Positions 43,609 to 53,056 of a stretch of 64,000 nucleotides of DNA are shown here, one piece after another. The notes beneath the pieces were generated by a model. It saw nothing but the letters and a program-made list of their open reading frames with translations. It was not told the origin of the DNA and did not search any database. The stretch comes from UBA5109 sp965661005 (GTDB lineage: Bacteria > Pseudomonadota > Gammaproteobacteria > Pseudomonadales > Pseudohongiellaceae). The stretch is taken from NCBI GenBank assembly GCA_965661005.1, contig CBFICB010000003.1, positions 62,001 through 126,000 on the forward strand, read 5' to 3'. How positions within the stretch are numbered: position 1 is the first letter of the stretch; each line of letters begins with the position of its first letter. A program made the translations under genes and the position numbers.

Positions 43609-44586
43609 ATGTCCAATCAACTGGATAAATTCAACACAGTGCTTATAACGGGCTTGTGCTTTTTTTCACTACTGTTTTCCAGCATCAGTGTTGCTCAGCA
43701 AAATTTTGATGATGTTGAAATACAGGTGCTCCATGTTCAAGGCAATATATATATGCTGGTGGGTGCAGGTGGAAATATCACCTTGCAGGCAGGTGAGCAG
43801 GGGGTCATGATTGTTGATACCATGTATGCGCCTTTAAGCGATAAAATTTTCGCGGCCATTCGCAGTATCAGTGATAAGCCTATTACTTATATCATCAATA
43901 CGCATGGCCACCCGGATCATATTGGAGGCAACGCTAATCTGGCCATGATGGGCAGCAATATTGCTGGGGGCAATACAATTGATCTTTTTGCGGGCACAGG
44001 CAATCAGGCAAAAGTGGTTGCACATGAAAATGTGATGAGCAGCATTCTGGCACAGGATGATCCCATTCCTATAGAGGGTTGGCCAACTGACACCTATTAC
44101 ACCGCCAAAAAAGATTTATTCTTCAATGGTGAGGCCATTTTGATCACTCACCAGCCAAACGCTCATACCGATGGAGACAGCCTGATCTTTTTTAGACGTT
44201 CTGATGTAATCAGTGCCGGAGATATTTTCAATACTACTGGCTATCCCTACATTGATGTAGCCAGCGGCGGTTCTTTACAAGGCATTCTTGACGGACTGAA
44301 TAATATCCTCGATATGGCTGTGCCGGCTGACAGGCAAGAAAGGGGTACGATGATAATTCCCGGTCATGGGCGCTTGACCGATGAAGCAGATGTTCTGGAC
44401 TATCGGGATATGCTGACCATTATTCGAGATCGAATTGCTTTCCGCATAGACCAGGGCGATAGCTTGGCCCAGGTTATGGCTTCGGAACCAACCTACGATT
44501 ATGACCCAAGATATGGTTCTGAATCAGGTTTTTGGACTACTGGGCAGTTTATAGAAGCGGTTTACAACGAACTAAGTGCTCAATAA
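43609..44586 (+). CDS. Secreted metallo-beta-lactamase-fold hydrolase (MBL copy 1)
   Basis: The signal peptide MSNQLDKFNTVLITGLCFFSLLFSSISVAQ is followed by a full MBL fold: TYIINTHGHPDHIGGN (HxHxDH metal motif), NAHTDGDSLIFF (third His), SAGDIFNT (bridging Asp) and IIPGHGRL (last His). It resembles the SoxH/quinoprotein-relay-like MBL family of periplasmic hydrolases. ATG 43609 is seven bases after AGGAG; an upstream ATG at 43552 would overlap the previous gene and lacks a signal. It forms a pair with the upstream module-X gene, and the pair is repeated downstream. Confidence 0.87.
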   Translation: MSNQLDKFNTVLITGLCFFSLLFSSISVAQQNFDDVEIQVLHVQGNIYMLVGAGGNITLQAGEQGVMIVDTMYAPLSDKIFAAIRSISDKPITYIINTHGHPDHIGGNANLAMMGSNIAGGNTIDLFAGTGNQAKVVAHENVMSSILAQDDPIPIEGWPTDTYYTAKKDLFFNGEAILITHQPNAHTDGDSLIFFRRSDVISAGDIFNTTGYPYIDVASGGSLQGILDGLNNILDMAVPADRQERGTMIIPGHGRLTDEADVLDYRDMLTIIRDRIAFRIDQGDSLAQVMASEPTYDYDPRYGSESGFWTTGQFIEAVYNELSAQ

Positions 44587-44640
44587 ACATACGTTCATAA
44601 CGATAAAGCATAATAATTAATAAAAAGAAATGAGAAAACT

Positions 44641-45333
44641 ATGAATCTTAGAGCAATATACTTTTCTTTAGCGGCCTTAGGCTTAAGTTTAAGTTCTTTT
44701 AGCTTGGCTCAGGAAGACATGCTATCCCCCCAGGCTGCTGCACCAATTGAATTAAGCGGCAATTGGACGACTGTAATTACTGAAGACTGGCGCTGGCGCA
44801 TGGTGACCCCACCCAAAGGGGATTATGTAAGCTTACCTTTGAATGAAGAAGGCATTCGAGTAGCCGACATGTGGGACCCTGCTGGTGCAGAAAATAACTG
44901 CAAGGCTTATGGGGCTGGCAACATTATGCGTATGCCGATACGAGTCAATATTAGCTGGGAAGATGAAGATACATTATTGCTGGAAACTGATCACGGCCGG
45001 CAAACTCGACGTTTTCATTTTAATCCGGAAGATGCAATGACAAATGAACCGAGCCTGCAAGGCGACTCCTTTGCTGAATGGGAAGGAGCCAGCCTGAAAG
45101 TCGTCACACGTAACCTGACGCCTGGTTATATACGTCGCAATGGAGTTCCCTATAGTGAAAATGCCGTAATTACCGAATATTTTGATCGGCATGATGTTTA
45201 TGATGATCAGTGGTTTACTGTTTCTGTCATTGTGGATGACCCACAGTATCTAACAGAGCCTTACTATACGAGCTCGAGTTTTAAATACTTGCCAGATAAT
45301 AGCGAGTGGAACCCTGTGAGCTGTGAGGATTAA
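44641..45333 (+). CDS. Secreted protein of unknown family (module X, copy 2)
   Basis: The signal peptide MNLRAIYFSLAALGLSLSSFSLAQ leads a mature domain with IELSGNWTTVITEDWRWRM and, later, WEGASLKVVTRNLTPGYIRRNGVPYSENAVITEYFDRHD and IVDDPQYLTEPYYTSSSFK. These match copy 1 (42738) in order and spacing, although copy 2 is about 40 residues shorter. It pairs with the MBL gene at 45371. Both copies probably do related jobs on different ligands. Confidence 0.75.
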   Translation: MNLRAIYFSLAALGLSLSSFSLAQEDMLSPQAAAPIELSGNWTTVITEDWRWRMVTPPKGDYVSLPLNEEGIRVADMWDPAGAENNCKAYGAGNIMRMPIRVNISWEDEDTLLLETDHGRQTRRFHFNPEDAMTNEPSLQGDSFAEWEGASLKVVTRNLTPGYIRRNGVPYSENAVITEYFDRHDVYDDQWFTVSVIVDDPQYLTEPYYTSSSFKYLPDNSEWNPVSCED

Positions 45334-45370
45334 TAATATTCTGGTTTTCAATATAGATAGAGGTTTGCTT

Positions 45371-46273
45371 ATGTTAAAAAATACAATATTTATTTTGCTG
45401 CTGGGTTTTGCTCTTCCTATGCAAGCCCAGGATTTTTCAGGTGTAGAAATAGAAAGTGTTCGCATAAATGACGATTTTTATGTGCTGTATGGCTCAGGTG
45501 GCAATATCGGGGTGTTTGTCGGGGAGGGCGGTTTGATAATGATCGACACGCAATTTGCCCCTCTATCCGAACGTATTACTAATGCTGTTTCAGCGATAAG
45601 CGGTGATGAGATCAAATTCGTCATTAATACTCACTGGCATGGGGACCATACCGGCGGCAACGGCAACTTCTCTGCTGACGGTGCTGTCATTGTTGCCCAT
45701 GAATATGTAAAACGACGCATGAGCATGGAAGTTTTCTTGCCTCTGTATAATAGTCGAGCGATGCCTTCGCCGATAAGCGCCTTACCAACAGTGACTTTTA
45801 TGGAAGATATTAGCTTTCACTCTGGCGATGAAACCTTAACTGCCATTCACGTACCAAATGCCCACACGGATACAGATGCTTTCGTGCATTTTGAAAATGC
45901 CAATATCATTCATATGGGAGACCTGCTTTGGACCGGCAGCTATCCTCGTATAGATGTGCAACACGGTGGAGGCTCAGTTCATGGAGTCATCAGCGCCGTG
46001 GAACAAGCATTGGCACTGGCTGATGGCGATACGCAATTCATTTCTGGTCATGGTGCAATCCCTGAAAAAGGCACAGCCTATGTTGAAAGCTATCTAGCCA
46101 TGTTGAAAGCTGTGAGCAACCGTGTCGCTAACATGATTTCCGAAGGCATGTCTCAGCAACAAATAATAGCTACAAAGCCGACAGCTGATTTTGATGCTGA
46201 GTTTCTTGCTGATAATGCCTATATAGATGCCGACATGTTCAGCAGAATTGTTTTCATCAGTTTGTCTAAATAA
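45371..46273 (+). CDS. Secreted metallo-beta-lactamase-fold hydrolase (MBL copy 2)
   Basis: The signal peptide MLKNTIFILLLGFALPMQAQ is followed by KFVINTHWHGDHTGGN (HxHxDH), NAHTDTDAFVHF, IHMGDLLWTGSYPRIDV and FISGHGAIP, so the di-metal site is complete. It is a close paralog of the gene at 43609: both continue GSGGNI/GAGGNI after the strand YVLYG/YMLVG and end with ATKPTADFDAEF or ASEPTYDYDPRY. ATG 45371 has TAGAGG seven bases upstream. Confidence 0.87.
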   Translation: MLKNTIFILLLGFALPMQAQDFSGVEIESVRINDDFYVLYGSGGNIGVFVGEGGLIMIDTQFAPLSERITNAVSAISGDEIKFVINTHWHGDHTGGNGNFSADGAVIVAHEYVKRRMSMEVFLPLYNSRAMPSPISALPTVTFMEDISFHSGDETLTAIHVPNAHTDTDAFVHFENANIIHMGDLLWTGSYPRIDVQHGGGSVHGVISAVEQALALADGDTQFISGHGAIPEKGTAYVESYLAMLKAVSNRVANMISEGMSQQQIIATKPTADFDAEFLADNAYIDADMFSRIVFISLSK

Positions 46274-46292
46274 TAAAAAAACGGTAATTCTT

Positions 46293-46814
46293 ATGAAGAA
46301 TATAGAGCTCAGAATCAATTATATTCCGGTAATAATTTTACTGGCTTTGGCTTTGTTATTTGCATATCAATCACTCAATGCGCAGGACCAGTCTGAGCAA
46401 GACATTAACAAGCAATTATTGCTGAATTTTTTTTCCTTTGAGGGCTCAGATCTTGAGCGCATGGAGCAATATATGGCTGAAGATTATGTGCAACATAACC
46501 CCAGGTTTCTGGCAATGGATAAGTTTACTGGCGCAAGAGGTAATCGTGCCTGGGTTGAAGCTCGTATAGAGGCTCGAGAAAGAGGAGGCATTCCCCTGGT
46601 AGACCTTGGAGGCATAAGACTCTCAAACCCAATTATTGTAATGGCAGAGGATGATTTAGTGACAGCCATATATAAAGGGGATTTGCCTGACCCGGATAAC
46701 CCAGGAGAAACTTATGAAGCCTTTGCTTTTGAAACTTTTCGAGTCAGGGACGGAAAATTTACTGAACATTGGGATCAAGTCACTCTCAAAGAAGGCTGGA
46801 TGGATGTAGAGTGA
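46293..46814 (+). CDS. SnoaL-like / NTF2-fold protein with N-terminal anchor or signal
   Basis: A hydrophobic N-terminus (NYIPVIILLALALLFAYQSLNAQ) is followed by an NTF2-like domain: NKQLLLNFFSFEGSDLERMEQYMAEDYVQHNPRF and FRVRDGKFTEHWDQV. The DYVQHNP and EHWD motifs are typical of the SnoaL-like group, which includes polyketide cyclases and many uncharacterised exported proteins. ATG 46293 follows a weak purine stretch. It lies between two MBL genes in the same direction and is probably co-transcribed. Confidence 0.8.
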   Translation: MKNIELRINYIPVIILLALALLFAYQSLNAQDQSEQDINKQLLLNFFSFEGSDLERMEQYMAEDYVQHNPRFLAMDKFTGARGNRAWVEARIEARERGGIPLVDLGGIRLSNPIIVMAEDDLVTAIYKGDLPDPDNPGETYEAFAFETFRVRDGKFTEHWDQVTLKEGWMDVE

Positions 46815-46855
46815 AAAATCAAATTTATGAAGCCGGATGTACCGAGGATAAAACA

Positions 46856-48343
46856 ATGATATTTCCAAGAATGATAAAAATAATAAGCCTTTGTTTTCTA
46901 TTAACGACCGCTTTGCCCGCATCTGCCCAGATGTCCGCACAATCTGTATTAGAGGATGCTGCTGAAGCAATGGGCGGATTAGATCGTATTCGTGGCATTG
47001 ATAGTTTGTTGATGACAGGCTTTAGTCAAACACTCAATCAGGATGGAGGATCCTCACCTTCCTCACATCCCAAGGCTCCAAAAAAATGGGCTGCTCAAAA
47101 TGATGTTGAACGCTATTTCGACCTTGATGACTTGAGCGCCTATCAAACTCATCGACAAGGTTATTTGTTTCCCTTTGCCCTGGCATTTGGCCATTCATGG
47201 GCACCAAGCAGCCAGATACAAGAGGGCGTAAACGCACTGAACCACCCCCTAATAGCCTTGAGAGCTGCTTTAGAGGGCAGCACTGAGTTAGGAGCTGTCA
47301 GCATTGAAGGGGATAATATCGTGGTTGAGCTCACACTGCAGGATGATACAGTGCTTTGGCTGGGTATTAATCAGCTCAATAAATTGCCCGCGTGGGTTCG
47401 CTGGATGGGCCCTCACGCCAATCTTGGTCAAGTCACTTATACAACCTGGTTCACAGGCTATGTTCCCTTTGATGGTGTCAGACTACCCAACGGTTTTACC
47501 ACAGAGATTGACTGGCGCGATAATGTTGTCAGTGTATTTCACGTAGATTCCTATAACCTGGATGTTGAATTGCCTGAATTTGTAGCAAGTGGAGGTGGTT
47601 TTGGCGGCGGTGGCAACCCTGATGTCGTCGTGACAGAAGTTGCAGATGGCGTTTGGGACTTGCGAGTTGGTAGCAATGGTGGTGCAGTTGTTGAATTTGA
47701 AGATCACTTATTAATGTTCGAAGCTTATGGTAATGAAGCCAATTCTCTCGCACGTATTGATGTAGCCAATACTCTTGTGCCAGGTAAAGAGCTTACTCAG
47801 GTGATTTTGTCACATCACCACTTTGATCATTCTGGCGGTATTCGAGCGGCAGTCTCAAGAGGCTTAACGATTATCTCCAAACGTGAAAACGAAGGTATTT
47901 TAAGAGAAATGGTCTCACGTCCCGCGCCTAATTTCCCTGATGCGCTGGCACGTAATCCGCAACCATTGCATTTTGTCCCTGTAGATGAACATCTGGTTTT
48001 GGAAGATGCCACAAGACGGGTTGATATCTACGAAGTGATAGGGCACATGCATATGACAGACGCCGTTTTTGCATACATACCGGAAGAAAGAATATTAATG
48101 CAAGGCGATATGTTTGATATTGGTTGGGACTGGCATTGGTGGGGTGGCAATTACCTGGATAGCGTCGAACATTTCAATCTTGATCCTGTTACGGATATTC
48201 CGGTGCATGGTCGAGTAAGTTCTCTAGAAGAAGTTGTCAGCAATATTACAAGTCAGGTAAGTGCAGCCAGGGAATTTTGTGCCAGAGACCTCGCGATTGG
48301 TGTTTATATGGCCGGCTGCCCTGTTAAATACAGCAGAGATTAA
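46856..48343 (+). CDS. Secreted two-domain metallo-beta-lactamase-fold protein (MBL copy 3)
   Basis: The signal peptide (MIFPRMIKIISLCFLLTTALPASAQ) is followed by an N-terminal domain of about 230 residues (VLEDAAEAMGGLDRIRGIDSLLMTG and onward), a Gly-rich hinge (SGGGFGGGGNP), and a C-terminal MBL domain with ILSHHHFDHSGG, VIGHMHMTDAV, LMQGDMFDIG and DIPVHGRV. The same two-domain layout occurs in the lipoprotein at 55649. ATG 46856 is about seven bases after GAGGAT. A related N-terminal domain is common in exported MBL proteins of marine gammaproteobacteria, but its role is unknown. Confidence 0.85.
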   Translation: MIFPRMIKIISLCFLLTTALPASAQMSAQSVLEDAAEAMGGLDRIRGIDSLLMTGFSQTLNQDGGSSPSSHPKAPKKWAAQNDVERYFDLDDLSAYQTHRQGYLFPFALAFGHSWAPSSQIQEGVNALNHPLIALRAALEGSTELGAVSIEGDNIVVELTLQDDTVLWLGINQLNKLPAWVRWMGPHANLGQVTYTTWFTGYVPFDGVRLPNGFTTEIDWRDNVVSVFHVDSYNLDVELPEFVASGGGFGGGGNPDVVVTEVADGVWDLRVGSNGGAVVEFEDHLLMFEAYGNEANSLARIDVANTLVPGKELTQVILSHHHFDHSGGIRAAVSRGLTIISKRENEGILREMVSRPAPNFPDALARNPQPLHFVPVDEHLVLEDATRRVDIYEVIGHMHMTDAVFAYIPEERILMQGDMFDIGWDWHWWGGNYLDSVEHFNLDPVTDIPVHGRVSSLEEVVSNITSQVSAAREFCARDLAIGVYMAGCPVKYSRD

Positions 48344-48375
48344 ATTGATAAGCTGAATAAAAAATAGAGGTCTAC

Positions 48376-49791
48376 ATGTTAAGAAAAACTCTGACGCTAA
48401 TAAGTTACACATTAGTATTTGTATTGTTTGCATCGACATCACAAGCGCAACTATCCAACAACCCTTTTCTTACGCCTGTAAAGTCAGAAGAAGGAATAAT
48501 TACAGTCAATGTCATCGAGTTTGCTACTTTACCAGATATCAATGGAGTTGCCGCTCGCATGATGCAACTAATAGATGAATCTGGCACTGAACGACTATTT
48601 GTGAATGATATGACCGGCCCAATCTACAGCATTAGCTATGACGGCCAGACCGTCATTGAATACATCAATATCGATGACTGGGGCGTTGATGTTGGGGCCA
48701 GTGCCCATAGAGAAGGCGGCATGCAGGGTTTTGCTTTCCATCCTCAATTTGGAGTTGCGGGCACAGTAGGTTATGGCAAATTCTATACTTGGACAGACAG
48801 TTCAAACAGAAGACCCATGCCCGATTTTATGCCGGTTAGCGCACTTGACGACCATGATCTTGTATTACATGAATGGACAGCACGCAATCCAATGGCTGCC
48901 ACCTACGACGGAGGTATGCCACGTGAAATTATGCGCTTGCAGCAACCCTACAGAAATCATAATGGTGGTCAAATAGGCTTTAATAGTTTGGCGGCTCAAG
49001 GTGATGATGATTATGGCCTGTTATATATCTCTGTGGGTGATGGAGGCTCCGGTGGAGATCCTTTATTTATGGCGCAAAACCTGAATTCCATTTTTGGTAA
49101 ATTATTGCGTATTGATCCGTTAGGGGATAACAGTATCAATGGCGAATACGGTATTCCTGCAAGCAATCCATTTGCTAATGATGGCGATGATAATACTCTC
49201 GGAGAAATTTATGCTTATGGTATACGTAATGCTCAACATTTTATTTGGGATTCGGCTAATGGCAATATGTTTATCGCCGATATTGGTCAGAATATAGTAG
49301 AAAAAATCAGCCTGATCAGCATGGGTGCAAATCTGGGTTGGAACACATGGGAAGCCAGTTTCCGTTTTAATGATGGTGTGGTTGACGTAGAAAATCCACG
49401 CAGTGCATCAGGCATTACTTATCCCATAGTTGAGTGGGATCATAATGACCCTATACTGCAGGCGCGTTCAGCCGCTTCCGGCTTAGCCGTATATCGAGGT
49501 AATGAAATAAGCCAGCTACAAGGCAAATTGTTGTTTGCGGATCTTTTAAGCGGCGAGATTTTCTATGTAGATGCAGACAACTTACCTAATGGCGGTCAGG
49601 ATCCTATCCGTCGAGTGTTACTGGATAACGGCACTGGTGCAAAGACACTACTTCAACTCATCCAGGAAAATAACCGAAGGCTAGGCAAGGACCTGACACC
49701 TCGAGCAGACACGCGCATTGATGAAGGTCCCGATGGGCAGCTATTTATTCTTAATAAAGGTGACAGCGTAATAAGAATGCTGACTCCCTGA
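48376..49791 (+). CDS. Secreted PQQ-dependent sugar dehydrogenase-like propeller protein
   Basis: The signal peptide MLRKTLTLISYTLVFVLFASTSQA is followed by a six-bladed propeller of the GSDH/sorbosone-dehydrogenase family: EGGMQGFAFHPQF, YRNHNGGQIGFNS, LYISVGDGGSGGDP, GKLLRIDP and EIYAYGIRNAQHFIWD. In soluble glucose dehydrogenase a histidine near HxNGG and a GDGG loop bind PQQ and calcium, and both areas are recognisable. Electrons would go to a periplasmic acceptor. It probably extends the same transcript. Confidence 0.85.
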   Translation: MLRKTLTLISYTLVFVLFASTSQAQLSNNPFLTPVKSEEGIITVNVIEFATLPDINGVAARMMQLIDESGTERLFVNDMTGPIYSISYDGQTVIEYINIDDWGVDVGASAHREGGMQGFAFHPQFGVAGTVGYGKFYTWTDSSNRRPMPDFMPVSALDDHDLVLHEWTARNPMAATYDGGMPREIMRLQQPYRNHNGGQIGFNSLAAQGDDDYGLLYISVGDGGSGGDPLFMAQNLNSIFGKLLRIDPLGDNSINGEYGIPASNPFANDGDDNTLGEIYAYGIRNAQHFIWDSANGNMFIADIGQNIVEKISLISMGANLGWNTWEASFRFNDGVVDVENPRSASGITYPIVEWDHNDPILQARSAASGLAVYRGNEISQLQGKLLFADLLSGEIFYVDADNLPNGGQDPIRRVLLDNGTGAKTLLQLIQENNRRLGKDLTPRADTRIDEGPDGQLFILNKGDSVIRMLTP

Positions 49792-49839
49792 GAATCATAT
49801 TGTAAGTAAGGAATAATTTTGTAAGCGGGAACATTAAAA

Positions 49840-50184
49840 ATGTTAGCGGTTATTTTTGAAGTGTCGATTACAGAAGGGCAGTTGGAAAACTATCTCGATA
49901 TAGCTAACGAGCTCAGGGAGCATTTGAAACACCTTGAAGGCTTTATATCCATAGAGAGGTTTGAAAGCTTAAGTGAGAAAGGGAAGCTGCTGTCCCTCTC
50001 ATATTGGAAGGATGAAGCCAGCATACAAAACTGGCGAAATCTGCAAGCACACAGATCCGCACAGAAAAAAGGTCGCGCTGATATATTCTCGGACTACCGT
50101 TTAAGAGTATGCGAAGTACTCCGTGATTACAGTATGACAAACCGCAGGGATGCACCCACAGACAGCAAAGAAATTCATTCCTAA
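49840..50184 (+). CDS. Antibiotic biosynthesis monooxygenase (ABM) domain protein
   Basis: Small ferredoxin-like fold protein (114 residues), MLAVIFEVSITEGQLENYLDIANELREHLKHLEGFISIERFESLSEKGKLLSLSYWKDEASIQNWRNLQAHRSAQKKGR, typical of the ABM/DUF4188-like group. Members include monooxygenases without cofactors and haem-degrading enzymes, and the specific reaction cannot be given. It is cytoplasmic and ends ten bases before the acetyltransferase start, so the two are coupled. Confidence 0.85.
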   Translation: MLAVIFEVSITEGQLENYLDIANELREHLKHLEGFISIERFESLSEKGKLLSLSYWKDEASIQNWRNLQAHRSAQKKGRADIFSDYRLRVCEVLRDYSMTNRRDAPTDSKEIHS

Positions 50185-50194
50185 GATTTAAAAT

Positions 50195-51003
50195 ATGCCG
50201 GAATATAGTTTTGCTAAAAAAGAGTATCTTACCCGCATAAAGTACTCAAAAAAAATTACCCCAACACTTGAATCTTTAGCTGCAATTCAGAATGCCCAGT
50301 TAATGGCAATCCCCTTTGAAAACTTTGACCTTTGTCTGAAGAAAAAAATCATTCTTGAGCCTGAAGATTTAGTAGAAAAACTCCTCAGACATAAGCGAGG
50401 AGGATATTGCTTTGAGTTAAACGCCTTGCTGTTAATGGCGCTACAGTCTTTTGGTTTTTCTGCTCGCCCATTACTGGCTCGAGTACACCTCTCCGACAAG
50501 GCTGCCGGAAGAGGACATCAAATATCGCTTGTCGTCATAGAGGGGAAACAGTATCTGGTCGATGTTGGGTTTGGAGCCTTAACACCAGCGTAACCAATTC
50601 CCTTAGTGTACAAACAGAAGATTGAAAGCAACGATCAAATCTACTGCCTCATTAAAGATCAAGATTTTGGGTATATGCTGCAAAGCAAATATGGAGACAA
50701 ATGGATTGATCTATATAGCTTTGATCTGAATTATGTTTGCGCCGGCGACATTGAATATGGAAATCACTTTACTTCAACCCACCCTTCATCAAGGTTTGTT
50801 TATTCTAGAGTGGCATCGATTAAATTAGAGCATGGCATTGTAAGTCTGTTAAATTTCACTTTAAAAAACGGCAGGGGGATGATGAAGAAGTTTTAGAGCT
50901 TGAAGATAACGAATCATATCTCGACGCACTAGCGCTGCATTTCGGCATAGAGTTAAACACACGCTACCAAGAGCTCAAACCATTAGACGGTAAGACTGTA
51001 TAA
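50195..51003 (+). pseudogene. Arylamine N-acetyltransferase, broken by a stop and a frameshift
   Basis: The N-terminal part has FENFDLCLKKKI and the active-site segment HKRGGYCFELNALLLMAL with the catalytic cysteine, then RGHQISLVVIEGKQYLVDVGFGALTPA. A TAA at 50591-50593 interrupts it. The same frame continues PIPLVYKQKIESND to FTLKNGRG and stops at 50896. A shift at the A6 run (50863-50868) restores a normal C-terminus (GDDEEVLELEDNESYLDALALHFGIEL) ending at 51003. Two separate lesions make it a likely pseudogene. The family moves acetyl groups from acetyl-CoA to aromatic amines. Confidence 0.83.
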
Positions 51004-51032
51004 AATTTCAAAGCCTTATGCTTTTACAGGCT

Positions 51033-51056
51033 AAAGCCTAATTGCCTTTAGGCTTT
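51033..51056. terminator. Terminator between converging genes
   Basis: AAAGCCTAA pairs with TTAGGCTTT over a 6-base loop, followed on the plus strand by AATTTT. It lies between the acetyltransferase remnant and the minus-strand gene at 51073. It is A+T rich, and its strength is moderate. Confidence 0.65.
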
Positions 51057-51072
51057 AATTTTCTAGCGACGA

Positions 51073-51669
51073 CTAGTCTTCAAGCGCGACACGTATACGC
51101 TGATCACCGCGCCCATTCGGCCCTGGAATAACAAGAAGAGTAGTGCCGGCAAGCATGCTCTGGATTTCGACATCAAAGGGTATGTCAGGTAAGCGATTAA
51201 CCCGTGTCGCATTCGATTGAACGTAAACCCGCCCATCCGCCGTGATAAACCGAGATGTACGCAAGTTGGGCTGTTGCACCTCTACAATTCGCACCATCGA
51301 TCCATCCTGGCCTCGATCAGGGCTAATTTCAATCCTTTGCCGTGCGGCCTCAAGTCGTTGGCGTTCAGCCTCAAGTTGCCGTCGTTCAGCCTCAATTTGT
51401 CGTTGCTGCTCGCTCAAATCAGAACCTACTACACGCTCTTCACGTGACTCGGTTGAATTATTACTCTCGATTGTCTCAAGAGTCGGTGGAAACGCTCTAT
51501 CATAGCAGGCCAAGCGGAACGATAGATCAGCCACACGCTGGCAGATATTAACGGATTCATGCATTTAAGCATCTGATTGCGCCTGAGCTAATGGTTGAAC
51601 GAGTCATACAAGAGAAAGTAATGTCAGCCCTAATTTTATTGTCTTTTTATTATTATGATATACCTGCAT
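51073..51669 (-). pseudogene. Secreted coiled-coil protein, two stop codons in its signal peptide
   Basis: From ATG 51669 on the minus strand the reading is MQVYHNNKKTIKLGLTLLSLV, TGA (51606-51604), LVQPLAQAQSDA, TAA (51567-51565), then MHESVNICQRVADLSFRLACYD. The hydrophobic core and AQA cleavage site show a signal peptide broken by two stops. The mature part is open to 51073. It has a C-x-n-RLACYD motif seen in small exported proteins of several families, a Gln/Glu/Arg coiled coil (QQRQIEAERRQLEAERQRLEAARQRIE), and a C-terminal beta-rich domain. Translation could restart at ATG 51564, but the product would stay in the cytoplasm. Confidence 0.7.
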
Positions 51670-51802
51670 TAGCCGAATAACTCCTTGCTATTATTTTCAA
51701 TATGAAAAAGTATAAAAGCCTTTTCTTAAGTAAGCTAGTTTGATTTTAGGACTCGGTAGGGGGATTGTTAAATTTCCGGATTATAAACCTCAGATCTTAC
51801 CT

Positions 51803-53053
51803 TCACGAACATCTGACTTGCGGAATATCCTGCCAGCGAGTGGTATAACGTGGTGACATATAATCGCGTTTCATCATCCATTTTTCCTGTATGCCACTGT
51901 TCAATAACTTAAGCGTGTGTTTCCCGTAACGTTGATTCGTCTTATCTATTATTTGCATTAATTTATGGGCTTTTTCTGTTTGCTGGGGGTTAAACAAATC
52001 TTGTTGTTCATATTTACGAGTACGCACATCGAGCAAACCAAGGCCGCATTTTTTATAGCGCAGTCCAGGACGATAAATTTGCGCCAAGGCATCTGCTGCT
52101 GCACGCGCAATTTGCCTTGTATCATTCGTTAGAAAGGGCAGTTTGACAATGCGCTGCGGACGAAAATAGCTCACTTTTTTATCAAAGCTTTCTAAATAAA
52201 CCCAAAGTGTTGCACTCAAACCGTTTTGTTTACGTAACTTTTCACAGGCACGATCAGCGTACAAACTTACTGCTTGTTGCAGCTCATGTAACCCAGTCAC
52301 TTTGTAAGAAAAGCTACGCGTGCAAATGATTTCCTTACGCGGCGCAGGTTCCAATTCCAGATCAAGACAAGCTTCCCCATTCAGTTCACGTATAGTACGC
52401 TCTAGCACGACACTAAAGTGGCGACGCATATATTTTGGATTCGCTTGCGCTAGTTGTAAGGCATTATGTATTCCTAAATGATGCAGTCGCTGACAGATAC
52501 GTCTGCCAACCCCCCAGATTTTATCGCTTGTTATGCGTGCCAACAGCCATTCCCATTTATGCCTTTCGTCCAGCACACAGACCCCATTAAGTCTTTGCAT
52601 TTTTTTTGCCGCATGATTCGCCAGTTTTGCTAGAGTTTTGCTTGGTGCAATACCGACACAAACGGGCATACGTGTTTGTTGCCATAATAGATTTTTTATT
52701 TTTTCACCATGGGATTGATGGTCGCAAACAGGTAAACGCAGGAAAGCTTCATCAATAGAATAGATTTCCATTTCCGTACCAAAGGGTTCCATTAGTCGCA
52801 TCACCTTCGCAGAAAGGTCACCATACAATTCATAGTTGCTGGAAAAAATATGTACCTTATGTTTTCTAAGTAAAGCTTCTACTTGAAAAAATGGAACCAT
52901 GTCAGGAATGTCTAAACTTTTAGCCTTAGCATTACGCGCAATAATGCAGCCATCGTTATTGGAAAGTACAACAACAGCCTCATCGCGAATAGCGGGATTA
53001 AAAACAGCTTCACAGCTGGCATAAAAGGTATTGCAGTCTACCAGGGCGTACAT
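51803..53053 (-). CDS. umuC: DNA polymerase V catalytic subunit UmuC
   Basis: Y-family polymerase of 416 residues. The palm motif MYALVDCNTFYASCEAVFNP has the first aspartate, and YSIDEAFLRL has the DE pair. The steric-gate region is FYASCE. The later VCVGIAPSKTLAKLAN, the little-finger domain, and the C-terminal DLF motif (YEQQDLFNP), a beta-clamp binding site, are also present. It performs error-prone translesion synthesis with UmuD'. It starts three bases after the umuD stop. Confidence 0.97.
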   Translation of the reverse strand: MYALVDCNTFYASCEAVFNPAIRDEAVVVLSNNDGCIIARNAKAKSLDIPDMVPFFQVEALLRKHKVHIFSSNYELYGDLSAKVMRLMEPFGTEMEIYSIDEAFLRLPVCDHQSHGEKIKNLLWQQTRMPVCVGIAPSKTLAKLANHAAKKMQRLNGVCVLDERHKWEWLLARITSDKIWGVGRRICQRLHHLGIHNALQLAQANPKYMRRHFSVVLERTIRELNGEACLDLELEPAPRKEIICTRSFSYKVTGLHELQQAVSLYADRACEKLRKQNGLSATLWVYLESFDKKVSYFRPQRIVKLPFLTNDTRQIARAAADALAQIYRPGLRYKKCGLGLLDVRTRKYEQQDLFNPQQTEKAHKLMQIIDKTNQRYGKHTLKLLNSGIQEKWMMKRDYMSPRYTTRWQDIPQVRCS

Positions 53054-53056
53054 GTA

